The translations under genes were made by a program, and so were the position numbers. 60,000 nucleotides of DNA from Takakia lepidozioides (lineage: Eukaryota; Streptophyta; Takakiopsida; Takakiales; Takakiaceae): assembly GCA_030704615.1 (NCBI GenBank), contig CM060732.1, positions 29,991,053 to 30,051,052 on the forward strand. The letters run 5' to 3'. Of this stretch, positions 1 to 10,695 are shown piece by piece. Positions within the stretch are counted from its first letter, which is position 1, and every line of letters starts with the position of its first letter. The notes below the pieces were generated by a model that was given only the letters and a program-made list of their open reading frames with translations, did not search any database and had not been told where the DNA came from.

Positions 1-574
1 ATATCCCATAAAAAGCGGCACTGAATATCGTTCACTGACCCAGAGCGCCTCGTTCAAGCCCTGAACATGCCCCTGAATCCAAGTCAACGTGACCATGCCA
101 CCCTTCCTACCAATGGGAGCCGAGGTTGGGGGGGGGATAGCATGGGCAATTCAGGGACAAGGGTATGCTCGAGTTGAGGCTGCCTCGCCAGAGAACCCAA
201 CAGGCCCTGATTCGATCACGATATTTTGGCTTACAAGGAGTCATTCGGGCTCAAGGGTGGGGATGCTCTTACACTTCTTTTCTTCCTGATCTACCAATTT
301 CTCCACTCCTTGGTTAGTCTCTTCCTGTTCCTGGTCTGGGTGGTACCCACTCTGTAAGCCCTCATGTCCTCGCATGGTTATTTTTTCCATACTTCCTCCC
401 CTGTTTTATTTTTTAAAATAATAATAATAATAAATTAAGTGTGTGAAGTAAAGTTGAAGGCACATGTTGAAGGATTGAACCCGGGATCACCATGTACAGG
501 CAATGCACAAATACCCAACCACTGGGCTACATGCTCACATAAGTGAAGAGAGTGTTTTTTTGTTGACTAACTTA
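1..574. other. No gene recognised
   Basis: I see no convincing coding sequence here. There is an A/T-rich stretch with (ATA)n/(AATA)n character near 415-440. The segment ends at the TTA target-site copy (572-574) of the adjacent MITE. Confidence 0.5.
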
Positions 575-919
575 GGCCCACTTTACACTAGGGCCCAAGC
601 CCAAGACCAAGTGAGAATGGAGCACTCCCATTGGCGAAAATTGGGCCCAACGATCTTTACAGTACGGCCCGAGCCCAAGAAAATGGGAGTGGGTCATTTT
701 CTTACATGGCACAAGTTTTGGCGCCAACTTCTTGGGCCGGACCAAGAAAAAGGAACCCTCCTAAAATGGAGACCCAACTCTCAGCTCTTGGGCCCAGGAA
801 GTTTGGTATTAAAATAGATTATTTTTGTGATTGTTTGATAATGACCATCAAGTTGGTCCAAGACCAGTGGTAGAAATTGGGCCGATTTCTGGGGCTTGGG
901 CCCTAGTGTAAAGCGGCCC
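575..919. mobile_element. PIF/Harbinger-like MITE (345 bp)
   Basis: The two ends are inverted copies of each other over about 32 bp. The left end reads GGCCCACTTTACACTAGGGC and the right end, reverse complemented, reads GGGCCGCTTTACACTAGGGC; both continue CCAAGCCC. The element is bounded on both sides by TTA (572-574 and 920-922), the 3-bp TWA target duplication of PIF/Harbinger transposons. GG-starting terminal repeats also fit that superfamily. No ORF long enough for a transposase is present, so it is non-autonomous. The TIRs differ at about three positions, suggesting a moderately old insertion. It lies 45 bp downstream of the P450 stop codon. Confidence 0.75.
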
Positions 920-964
920 TTAGTGGGAGAGGAGCAGTAAGAGAGGCTGATAACTCGACCCAAG

Positions 965-3691
965 TTAAGTGGATGAGGTGTGATGGAGCTTGCTGACAAG
1001 AAGCTGCACTCCGTGTGCGGGTATAATGGCTTGTTGTATGCCAGGCGCATGGCGGTACCCCGGTGACAGAGAGAAGCTGAACCTCTGCAGCAGCATGCAG
1101 ACAAGAGCCTTGGCCTCCATCAATGCAAAGCTCTTTCCCAAGCAGATGCGGGTACCGCCACCAAAAGGCAGGAAGGCGTCTGGGTGTGCCACGGACTCCC
1201 AACGATCGGGTTTGAAACTGGTGGCATCCTTTCCCCAAAGCTCCTGGCTCTGGTGAATGACAGCGATAGGAATCACTATGGTGGTACCAGGAAGTACGGA
1301 TATGTCTCCCAGTTCGTGTGCCTCAATGGAGTCTCTTTCAATATATGTGACCGAAGGATAAAGCCGCAATGTCTCGTTCAGTATCATCGACACCTGGGTG
1401 CCATCACAACAGTCATTGTAATTAGATGCACTATTAGGTATGTATGTAATGACTTCAGGTGTAGACCTGAACGGTCTACAGTCCACGTATCGCTCGAACA
1501 TTGAGTCGAGAAGCCTTTTCTGAGATTGGAAAAGCATTCTGTTTACTTTAAAGCTGCAAAGAAAAGCTTACTCACCGATTTGAGGTTAGCAATGTTTTCA
1601 GCGTCAGGTGGGGCATCCCCCAAGACCTCCTCCACTTCTGAACGCGCGCGATGCTGCCACTCGGGATGCGCTGACAGCATCGTTAGTGTCCAAGTCAAGA
1701 GAGCTGCTGTGGTTAGGTTTCCAGCAGCAAAAATGGTTTTGCATTCATGCAGGAGTTGGGTTTTGGTCATCGTGGCACTGCCTGCCTGCATCGACTCCAT
1801 CATTATTCCCAATAAGTCATGACCGTATATACTCTCGTGTGGCAACTTCGTCTGCTGAATACCTTTGGTGGCCTGAGCAAGCCGTGCATCCACAATCTCT
1901 TCGAGTATAGCATCTACAACTTTTTCGTGTCTCCACAGTTTCCGATGGCTGGCGATTGGAAGGAACCTGCATTGAAATGCATATTGTTTTAAACATCCAA
2001 TTGAAGCGGCATTTTGACGTTGAGCACAAATAAATTCTTGAAGTCCCGCGTACTATGGCAGCCAATAAGTTTGTGGACATAGGTCTACCTGCCTTAAACC
2101 TGACCAACGCTCAGTGAAATGAAACATGCAGAGATAGATCTAACCTTGATCTCTTCAATACAAGCTCTGGAATACTACTTGTTACATGACAGTGAGAAAC
2201 CGACTGTATTTTATCACATGAATAGTGCACCTGAAGAGTACTAGAGAGTAAGTGCACCTGAAGCCAGGTAGGAGGCGGCCATATCCAAGCAGTCTGTCAC
2301 TGTTTGTACTGACCAATGCTTTCATAGCCTCAGCCGCCATGGCTCCTTTGCTGACTTGGTCAATTTCTCCAGCCCTCACTCTGTTCGAGCCAAAAGTGGC
2401 CCTGCCAACTATGTCCACCGTTGTTCTGAAAATGTCCAAGTCAATGGTGATCTCTGCGCACTTCCCATCAGAGGTGTTGCTAATTTGCGTTTGCCATTTT
2501 TGGACTAGCTCCTCCCCACAGTCCAAAATATGATGGAAGACACGGTCCTGCGTGTATTTTGGGTGATCCATCCACGATGTGACATCAGACTGGTCTAACC
2601 GGACTGCGTCAGCCTACAATCGTCTGACACACTGAAATAGTGAAGATCAAATTACTTGAAATCTCTTTACAAGAAAAAATCTCCCTCGCTCGAGATTTAG
2701 CATCATGTTTGAACACAACATGTACTCGTTAAGGAGAATGACTTTAGTACCTTCAAGTGAGGGCGGAAATAAGCTGGCCTGCTGATTCTATGCTTGCAAT
2801 CTCTTTCCAGGAAAATTTCCCTCGCTCAAAATTTATCATCCTGTTCAGAAGATCTACGAGTTCGTTAAGTAGATCGAATGACTTTAGTACCTTAAGGTGG
2901 TTCGGACGGAAAGAAGGGCTGATGATTCTATGCTGTTCCTTCCAAAGCGAACCGTCAGATGCGACAAGGCCCTTCCCCACCAAAGGAGCAAGCGCCTCTT
3001 TATGCAGCACAGATTTGCTGTAGCATGAAGCTTTCGACAACAAGACTTGTTTCACCAGCATTGGATCCGTGACTTCAAGCCGTGTTGATGATCCCACTTC
3101 ATGAATGGACACATTGCCTGTATTGAAGACCAGATAATCCAAGCATTTAGTAACTAGGGCGACTGCAAAAGTTTGTACAGCTTCAAGAGCAAATGAATCT
3201 AATTTATATATTATGAACATACTCCTGATACGGCTCACTCCATATACTCCAGGGCAGATATAACTGCTTTGCGTACTTCAAATTACTTTAGAAACAGGTG
3301 AGGAAAATCTTAGCACAGTCCGCTACATCTAATGACAACTTGAACAATCAATGCCCATGATGCTCCTGGCTGCTCCGAGATCATAAAGTAGTTTAGTGCA
3401 AAAACCATGGATCATACCATACTGCCTGGCAAAGGTGACAAGGTATGGAATCGTCCGAGTGGAAGTGGGATCTGTAAACTGGAGACTGCGTGGGATGGAA
3501 CTCAGGAGCTCGTGAATCTCCGGAAGATTCCCAATGAAGGGCCTGAAAGCAGGCCCCCGAATGCCTTGCTTCTCGTAGAATCTGCGTCTACTGTAAGGTG
3601 TCCACCATCGCCAGAACAGTATGGTAGCTACCCAGTATACACACAACGCTGCGCACACTGCTGGAATCCCCCAATTCGTCATCTTAGCCAT
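965..3691 (-). CDS. Cytochrome P450, CYP72 clan, five exons
   Basis: Predicted exons on the minus strand are 3691-3418, 3117-2891, 2547-2258, 1966-1576 and 1393-965. All have GT-AG borders and matching phases, giving about 536 residues, normal for this family. An alternative acceptor at 2614 would add 22 residues to exon 3. The first ATG (MAKMTNWG) precedes a hydrophobic ER anchor and a W/R-rich stop-transfer segment. Family motifs seen are the proline-rich/GNLPEI region, an I-helix AAGNLTT, the K-helix ETLRLYP (ExxR), FKPDRW, and the haem loop FGGGTRICLG with its cysteine ligand. HPEWQ after the I-helix is typical of the CYP72 clan, whose members oxidise hormones and terpenoids. The substrate cannot be told. 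Oddity: the usual acidic residue of the AGxE/DTT motif is leucine. Confidence 0.85.
2672..2932 (-). repeat. Tandem duplication of a P450 exon 2/intron 2 border
   Basis: About 120 bp spanning the last ~37 bp of exon 2, the splice donor (AAG^GTACTAAAG) and the start of the intron occurs twice. The copies are at roughly 2800-2932 and 2672-2790. Only the upstream (gene-proximal) copy keeps the coding frame (SPSFRPNHLK). The second keeps the donor-like sequence but is diverged, so it offers a decoy splice site inside the intron. Confidence 0.6.
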
Positions 3692-3724
3692 TATTGGTAG
3701 ATCTGGGCTCCCTCTTTCTTGCAC

Positions 3725-4620
3725 TAGACCTTAGTGTCCATGGCTTTGTGTACCATGTATAACAGCGGTGCTAATTTGTTTCCTGTTATGTGCGTCTAAC
3801 AAACAAAATCGGTGTCTTATAGGCAGTTAAGAGCATCTCCGATCCTCATGTGTTACACGCACTCCGAATTTAACAACTTGTAGGAAGCTGCTTCTGGTTC
3901 TGCAGGCAGCTTCATCAGGTGGGCTGCAAGCTGCATTGCCTTAATACTAGGGACTTCCCCATAATTTCTAGCGGATGTGGCGGATGTGATGGGCGCCATG
4001 ACTCATCCGCCGGGCAGTTCTTTAAAAAAACAGAAAAAACAGGGACAGGCCTCATTAACTTTATAGATAAGGACAAGTCCGGAAAATACAAGAGGAAAAA
4101 ATAACCTCAGTGTGGCATGAGGGTGATGGAGGAAGGCAACGCTTGGTGACAAAGGAAGAGATCGAAATAACCAGAGAGCCTTTTTTTCATTTTTCCAAAA
4201 TAGCCGGCTGGGCCACAGGTGAATTCTATCGAGTGCCCATGTGGCTAGAATAACCGGTGACAGGGCTAGAAAACTGGCTATATTCCAGCGGGAACATTTT
4301 AACTGGTCCACGTCTGCAAACTTAAAGGATTAATAACCAGATTGTATCCGGATATGTAGCAAAAATACCGGATCTCAACAGGATATAAGAAATATTAATA
4401 ATATATTAATAATATATTAATAATGTAAATGAAAAAAAAAATGATTCATATATCCGGATTACTCTATAACCGCCGGATAATATAATCTGAACTAAGGTAG
4501 CCTGTGTCGTTGGCCCAAGTGTCAAGTGTCATCTATCTCCTATGTCGAGGCCCAAGTGCGACCTCTAGGATAGCCTCTGCCACTGGCCCAATGGTCTAAT
4601 GTCATCTAAGTCCAAATGCA
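3725..4620. other. Promoter-side intergenic region, no gene seen
   Basis: This should hold the P450 promoter (minus strand), but no convincing TATA box is singled out. The part from 4320 to 4500 is A/T-rich, with (TATTAATAA)n-like units and scattered TATCCGG/CCGGATA motifs that recur at 4937-5080. Confidence 0.4.
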
Positions 4621-4945
4621 TTTTTTTTCCACAGAGCTACGACCAGATTTGAACCGGAGATCTTTGCCTTGATATGTCTCCTCTCAAGGCTGCAACCATT
4701 TGTCCCAGGAATTCCTGCTTTGCTATTTTTCGGGAATTTCCAGCGACCCAAAGTACTTGAAATTCCACATCTCCCACACCGCATGTCCAAAAATCATGAG
4801 ACCAAGCCCGTGCACCCCTCCTCGTCGAGGGCTTTCCAATGGTACCAAGCACCAGGGCTGGGGCCTCGCGGTTGGGGACATCTCAAATCTACAAAGCAAA
4901 ACAAACAAAACAAACATCTCGATTCATATATTGATATCCGGACTT
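4621..4945 (-). repeat. SINE-like retroposon, copy A
   Basis: About 325 bp are shared, in opposite orientation, with 6216-6550. Read on the minus strand, the copy begins near an (AAAC/TTTG)n run. It ends with a tRNA-like segment, including a Pol III B-box-like GGTTCAAATCTGG, followed by GTGG and eight A residues. The A-tail supports retroposition. Unusually, the tRNA-like part sits next to the A-tail rather than at the 5' end. Confidence 0.55.
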
Positions 4946-6215
4946 ATTTATGTCCAACAGATTTTTAAAAACTTCTACTATGCATAATCGGCAGATATTA
5001 GAAATGCAGATTATTCTAATATCTGGATCCGCAGGATATATCATTCTCTAATTTGTCAAGTATCCGGACCCGGCGGATATTAAAAAAAACTAAGAACCGC
5101 CCAACACTGGGGTGAACGTGCGGAAAAATTCATCAGAGCATGCCCGGTAGTCTCTTTTATTTCCACAGCACTCACTGGCCTCATCACAGTAGTAAGCTTT
5201 ACAACAGATAGTGCTAAAGTTTTGGCATTATGATAAATTCTCAGCGCTAGATGTTAATTACAAGATTGCCCATTTGGCCTGCCGTTTGTTGGTAGGTCCA
5301 TGTCGGTAGGTCAACAGTGCTCAAAACCGGATTTCTTGACCTATGGCACTTTGCAAAATTCTAGGGAACAGAGCTTTTAATATTTTAGTGTGTTGTAAAT
5401 TTCTGCATTTGTCTTATATATATATCGTCAGCCGAAATTAAGAGCATCTTCCGTATGCTATTTTTATTTTTTATTTTTTAAAGGTATGTAGGTATTGCTC
5501 ATTTTCATAGACGAACTCTATCGAAATCGGGAAAGTCACACCGTGGCTAACTAACCATTTTCAATCTAAAATTTGTCACTACAAGAGAAAGTGGTCCTTC
5601 CATTACCACCCATAGATCACACCTGGCTCTTTGAACGGCTTATCACACACCCATGTAAGAGGAGGCAAGGTGTGATCTGGACAATTCATCCCTATGTTAT
5701 TCATCATTTCCTCTGCTGCTATTAACTTATTATGTCATGGTTTGCGTTTTTTTTTTGGGGCCCAATATCTGCAGAGCCCACTACTTACTAACTTAGTAAG
5801 TAGTAAATTAGTAAGTAGTAAGAGGCAGGGGTCCTCCTTTATATAGCCTCTAGAGTCTCAGGGCGGTGGGACCCTCTTAGAAGGCTGCCCTGGGACACAT
5901 GTCACCCCTAAAAACCACCACGTGATATCTTTTTACCCCAATTTCGCACCTGAACTATCCCCAATTTAATAGCTCTCGCCTTCCTGCCTTCTTTTTTTTA
6001 ACCCCTTTACATGATGGTTATTAATCCGAATCCTTGTGTAGCTTACTATAACCCCGCTTTTTAGTTCATGGATCACCCTCTAATCTTTACACACAAACCT
6101 AGGCCCTTATTAGGAAAAGCCAGATTGTGTTACAAATTTCACATTGTTTGACACCCTTTGGGGTCAACGGGCGTTGACCATGTAATGTGTAAGATAATCC
6201 ATACTGGGCATTTCA
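4946..6215. other. Intergenic, no gene; short hairpin
   Basis: No coding sequence is recognisable. A near-perfect hairpin, CTACTTACTAA-C-TTAGTAAGTAG, lies at 5781-5803, followed by a third half-copy at 5805-5820. A CACTACAAGAGAAAG sequence at 5577 resembles the end of a CACTA transposon (see next entry). Confidence 0.4.
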
Positions 6216-6550
6216 CATCAATATATGAATCGAGACGATTGTTTTGTTTTGTTTGTTTTGATTTGTTTTGTAGCGTCGTTGAGATCTCCCAAACCGCATG
6301 GCCCCAACGCGGGTGCTTGGTGTCGTTGGAAAGCCCTCGATGAGGAGGGGTGCACCGGCTTGGTCTCATGATTTTTGGACAAGCGGTGAGAGAAATGTGG
6401 AATTCCAAACACTTTTGGTCGCTGGAAATTCACAAAAAATATCAAAAATGGCAAAGTGGGCATTCCTAAGACAATGGTTGGAGCCTCGAGGGGAGAGATA
6501 TCAAGGGAAAGGTCCCCGGTTCAAATCTGGTCGTAGGCTCTGTGGAAAAA
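6216..6550 (+). repeat. SINE-like retroposon, copy B
   Basis: Inverted partner of 4621-4945. It starts at ATATATGAATCGAGACGATTG and passes through the body shared with copy A. It ends in a tRNA-like segment (CAATGGTTGGAGCC then GGTTCAAATCTGG) and GTGG plus eight A residues. The tRNA-like segment alone is repeated at 6612-6705 without the A-tail. Confidence 0.55.
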
Positions 6551-6611
6551 AAACTTACTTAGATGACATTGGGCCGTTGGAAATTCGGGAAAAATAGCAA
6601 AGTGGGCATGT

Positions 6612-6705
6612 GGGCATTCCTGGGAGAATGGTTGGAGCCTTGACGGGAGAGACAACAAGGGAGAGGTCTCTAGTTCAAATCTGGTCATAGGCTATGAAAT
6701 CTGGT
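6612..6705 (+). repeat. Partial SINE-like tRNA segment
   Basis: A second, diverged copy of the tRNA-like 3' part of the preceding element. It holds GAATGGTTGGAGCC and a B-box-like AGTTCAAATCTGG with the same spacing, but no A-tail. Confidence 0.45.
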
Positions 6706-6910
6706 CAATTGTCGTTGACCAGCCTTCCGCCCATCCTGGAGCCATGTAGTCATACGGACGACTACTTAGATAGTCGTTTATATGACTACAATCGTATGAA
6801 CGACTGCGGGAGGTCAATTTCATATAAAAACATGGTGCAATCATGGTCAAAGTCAAGAAAAATGACTACCACGGTTTGGCAGTCATAATTACCGCGATCT
6901 GTTGTAGTGT

Positions 6911-7490
6911 CTGAAGATGTCGCCATGGACCTCTTTGCCCCTTTCCAGAGCTGCCAGGGCAGTGTTCATAATGACATTTGGTATAATTCCAGCTTTGATG
7001 ATATCCCCATGCAGCTCTTTGCCCTTGTCCAGGGCTCGATGCACCCACATTTTGCATACAAATCCACCAGGGTATTGTTCAGAATGACATTTGGTACAAT
7101 TCCAGCTCTGAAGATGTCGCCATGGACCTCTTTGCTCCTTTCCAAAGCTGCCAGGGCAGTGTTCATAATGACATTTGGTACAATTCCAGCTTTGATGATA
7201 TCCCCATGCACCTCTTTGCCCTTGTCCAGGGCTCGATGCACCCACATTTTGCATACATGTCCACCAAGGTATTGTTCAGAATGACATTTGGTACAATTCC
7301 AGCTCTGAAGATGTCGCCATGGACCTCTTTCCCCTTTTCCAGAGCTGCCAAGGCAATGTTCAGAATGACATTTGGTACCATTTCAGCTTTGATGATATCC
7401 CCATGCACCTCTTTGCCCTTGTCCAGGGCTCGATGCACTCACATTTTGCATACAAGTCCACCTTGGTATTGTTCAGAATGACAACCATCC
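6911..7490 (-). repeat. 197-bp tandem repeat made of PPR motif fragments
   Basis: Three units begin at 6911, 7108 and 7305 on the plus strand, a period of 197 bp. On the minus strand each unit encodes GKEVHGDII...IVPNVI twice, followed by NTLVDMYAKCGCIE. The period is not a multiple of three, so the reading frame changes at every unit and a continuous protein is impossible. The array is a post-inactivation expansion inside the PPR pseudogene. Confidence 0.7.
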
Positions 7491-9100
7491 CGCAACCCTG
7501 TTGTGCATGTCCTACGATCATCGTGTTCCACAACACCACATCACATTCACCCATAATGTCAACATCCCCTTTGCATCTTCAACACTCCCACATTTGGCAT
7601 ACATATCCAGCAAGGCAGTGTTTAGAATGACATTTGGTACAATTCCAGCTTTGACAATGTCACCTTGGACCAAGACATTTTCCAAGGCTGCCAGGCTTGC
7701 ACATGCATTGCGAACGCCAACAAGGTGATCTAGTTGGGCTTCACCCCTTCTAGTATCATTTGCTCATAGGTCTCCAAAGCCTCTATCCCACGACCCTGCT
7801 GTGCATATCCTGCGATCATCGCGCTCCACGACACCACATCACGTTCAGCCATTTTGTCGAACATTGCCTTTGCATCTTCAATGCACCCAAATTTGACATA
7901 CATGTCCACCAGGGCAGTGTTTAGAATGACATCTGGTACAATTCTAGCTTGACGATGTCAGCATGGACCTCTTTGCCCTTTTCCAGGGCTGCCAGGCTTG
8001 CGCACACATTGCAAACGCAAACAAATGTGATGTGGTCGGGCTTACCCCTTCCAGCCTCATTTGCTCATAGGTCTCCAAAGCATTTGTACCACACCCATGC
8101 TTGGTAAATCCTGCCAACATTATAATATTCCACGTGATCAAAGATCGTTGAGGCATTATGTTAAACAGTTGGTGATCAGCATCCATGATTCTCCCGCACT
8201 CAACATACATGTTGACAAGGGTGTTGTGTAAAAAATGTTTGGCTTGAATCCACTTTGGATGATGTGAGCGTGCACTTGCTTTCCAGCTTCCAGGCCTTTC
8301 ATCTTGATGCACTTACGCAAGAGACAGACATACGTATCTGAATCTGCTGAAATGCCTCCTCCTTGGTTTAAAGTCTGTAGAGCCACTGTCAGTTAGTCTG
8401 CTTCACAAAGCATCTTCACATGCCCAAAAGTCCCAAAAGAGTCATTGTGGACTCCCTCTCTTGGTCCTCTTTTAGAAGCGTCTGTGGTCAGGGTCGAGGT
8501 GCCTGACTTTATCAACTGTGCCGGTGTTGCTGCTGCTTCCAGTTGACCATCTACCCATGCAGGTTTTGTGTAGCTACTGATCCATAGGGAATCATGGGTA
8601 ATCTTGTGCTTGAAATCCGGCCCTCTTGGATGAATCTGGCCCCACACTCTATCCTTGCTCCTTCAGCTATCTGCCCCTCTGCACAAATCATGTAAAGATC
8701 CTTGCCTTGCTACCAGCAATTGACAATGATTTGTTCTAACAAATAACCCAACCCTACTTATCACACTAGTTCCTATGCTAATTGCATCTGTTTCTCTTCG
8801 TAATCTAACAACATTCACCTTCTTGCCTCGCTTGTCCCACCATTGACTGGGGTCGGAGAAGTATTCATTCCATAGCTTTTCCTCATCTCTGTTTTCTGTT
8901 TTTGGATACTTTCCAGTTGCCACATTGGCAGTAACATGTCAAAGCATTTGCAACATTGGCAATAATATGTCAAAGCACTTGTGATCGCGGTTGTCCAACC
9001 ATCGTGAAGGATTTGTAAAAAACTCATGCCAGCTCTGCTCTGCCAAGCAATTCAGGGCCGAGTCTGATGAGAGGGAAAAACAGGCTGAAACAGGTCGAAG
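6911..9100 (-). pseudogene. Decayed PDF-motif/PPR fusion gene
   Basis: Read leftwards, this is a broken paralogue of the gene at 49.7-55.7 kb. Near 9.03-8.98 kb it has a PDF-type exon (EQSWHEFFTNPSRWLDNRD), followed near 8.92-8.83 kb by a second (LWNEYFSDPSQWWDKRGKK, then a GT donor). Near 8.64-8.40 kb is the matching second-half exon (HPRGPDFKHKITHDSLW). This runs directly into the PPR region (SDTYVCLLRKCIKMKGLEAG at ~8.35 kb). PPR motifs then decay by frameshifts and stops down to 6.9 kb, where they collapse into a 197-bp tandem array. No E or DYW domain remains. It matters because it repeats the PDF-to-PPR junction independently of the main gene. Confidence 0.75.
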
Positions 9101-9109
9101 AAGAATCAG

Positions 9110-9600
9110 GCTCGCACACGCATTGCATCTACAAACGAACGTGACCAAGTCTGTCTGTACCTTTACCCCTTCCCGCATCATTTGCTCATAGGTCTCCAAA
9201 TGCCTCCATCCCGCATCCATGTTGGGGCATATCCCGCGATCATTGCACTCTAGGACACGACATTTCGTTCAGCCATATTCTCAAACACTCCCTTTGTATC
9301 CTCAATATTGCCACATATGTCTCTGTTACCTGTTTCTGGATACCCTAAATGTGACAATGTCACCATGGACCTTTTACCTTTTTCCAGAGCCGCCAGGCTC
9401 GCACACGCATTGCAAACACAAATGACCGTGACCCAGTCCGGCTTCACCCCTTCCCACATTATTTGCTCGTACGTCTCCGAAGCCTCTATACCACCTCCAC
9501 GCTGTGCATATCCTCGCCCTTCTTGCATCATTTGCTCAAGAATAGCTCTGCAAAGCCTCCATCCCACGCCCCTGCATATCATGCGATCATCCCGTTCCAT
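9110..9600 (-). pseudogene. Scrambled PPR fragments
   Basis: Minus-strand PPR pieces (ASETYEQIMWEGVKPD, VICVCNACASLAALEKGK) are joined to GYPETGNRD, which in the intact gene belongs to a PDF exon, and then to GVFENMAERNVVS, a PPR S-motif end. A second piece at 9.1-9.2 kb (LETYEQMMREGVK, VTFVCRCNACASL) leads into the PDF exon of the neighbouring pseudogene. The order is not that of any functional PPR protein, so this is rearranged debris. Confidence 0.6.
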
Positions 9601-9779
9601 GCTCTCGGCTCTTTACTAAGAAAATGCATAGGAGACCAAAAGCAAAAAAAACCAAAATGAGGCTAAGTCTCAGCCCTCTAATGGGCAACCCTACAAACAA
9701 CTTTTTGAATTTTTTAACGTTTTGGCTACCAAGCTTGCACTAGAAGTCATTCCGGCGACTGTTGGTGGTAAGCTGGCGC

Positions 9780-10003
9780 TGGTCAATCATCGTTGACCAC
9801 CCTTCCGTCTCCTGCGGAGCCATGCAGTCATAATGACGTCTACCAACGTAGTCGTCGCTCAGAGGACTACATAGTCACGAAGTCATTTCAACGACTACGT
9901 GAAGCCCCATTTGGTCCAAAAATACAGGGAAGTCATGGTCAAAGTCGGGAAAACCATGACTACCGTGGCCTGGCAGTCAAATATACCGCGTTCTGTTGTA
10001 GTG
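9780..10003. repeat. CACTA-like terminal region, second copy
   Basis: About 220 bp similar to 6700-6909, in the same orientation, ending in CCGCGTTCTGTTGTAGTG (reverse complement CACTACAACAGAACGCGG). Internal TAGTCGT/ACGACTA sub-repeats resemble the subterminal repeats of CACTA elements. No matching opposite end was found, so it may be a truncated element. With the 6.7-6.9 kb copy it flanks the PPR pseudogene. Confidence 0.45.
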
Positions 10004-10280
10004 TAAAGAAAAACAAACACCCTACCCCAGTACCAAGATTCACCGCGACTCATCACCGGGAATGGAGGGTCTTCGTGGTGGTTCGCCATAAAATGACTGG
10101 GTTATTTGTGAAACCCCCGCGGACAGTCACAGAATTATATATAGGGAGTAGTAACCCCGACAACGATGCAAGCCCATTGGTGACCAAAAACTAGTGAGTA
10201 AGCGTGCGAGCCGGAAAGCGACCAAGGTGTGGGGAGCTGTTCCGGATTGCCAACAACCAAAGATCACAACCAAAGACCTA

Positions 10281-10677
10281 AAGAGCCAATGAACCCATTC
10301 AAAGATATTGAAATTGGAAACTTCGTACTTGATCGACCACCATACCCAAAGACATATCCAGTTTGGATGGGTGTGGCAATCTCTGATGTCGTTCGTGACC
10401 GTTCAGATGAGAGATATCGATAAGTCCTTCTGGAGTGGTGGAGACCTAAAGGTGCTGCAGCGAAGGACGTGGACATGTATAGAAACTATTGGGACAAAGC
10501 TTGGGAGTTCAATGAATTTGATCTACCAAAGTGGATACATACGAACAGTGTGGTGTGGACAATGCGACCTCGGAAGAACACCTCCAAGTGGAGCTCTAGA
10601 CGTATTGGAAAGGCCGAAGCAGTTTTAAAAGCGAAAGCAAATATATATGCTGCGAACAATCAAAGTGAGTCTGATTA
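10281..10677 (+). pseudogene. Unrecognised ORF with one interruption
   Basis: The plus strand reads PMNPFKDIEIGNFVLDRPPY onward to about 10423. After a stop it continues in frame or nearly so through VDMYRNYWDKAWEFNEFDLP and VVWTMRPRKNTSKW to a TAA at 10676. The tryptophan-rich, charged sequence looks like real protein rather than chance translation. I do not recognise the family. Its place just beyond a CACTA-like end suggests a transposon-associated protein, which is inference. Confidence 0.35.
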
Positions 10678-10695
10678 AGCATAGTGTAGAGAGGT

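Larger units (their letters stand above)
5577..6909. mobile_element. Possible CACTA-type non-autonomous element
   Basis: The left end is CACTACAAGAGAAAGTGG and the right end, reverse complemented, is CACTACAACAGAACGCGG, which agree at 14 of 18 positions. CACTA at the very tip is the hallmark of En/Spm elements. The flanking trinucleotides (TGT and TCT) match at only two of three positions, so the pairing is uncertain. The right-terminal ~215 bp has a second copy at 9780-10003. No transposase ORF lies inside, and a SINE-like copy is nested in it. Confidence 0.35.

Noticed and set aside
3692-3724. Upstream extension of the P450 to 3,724
   Set aside because: It relies on a GTG start. The ATG at 3,691 gives a normal length and places the membrane anchor at the N-terminus.
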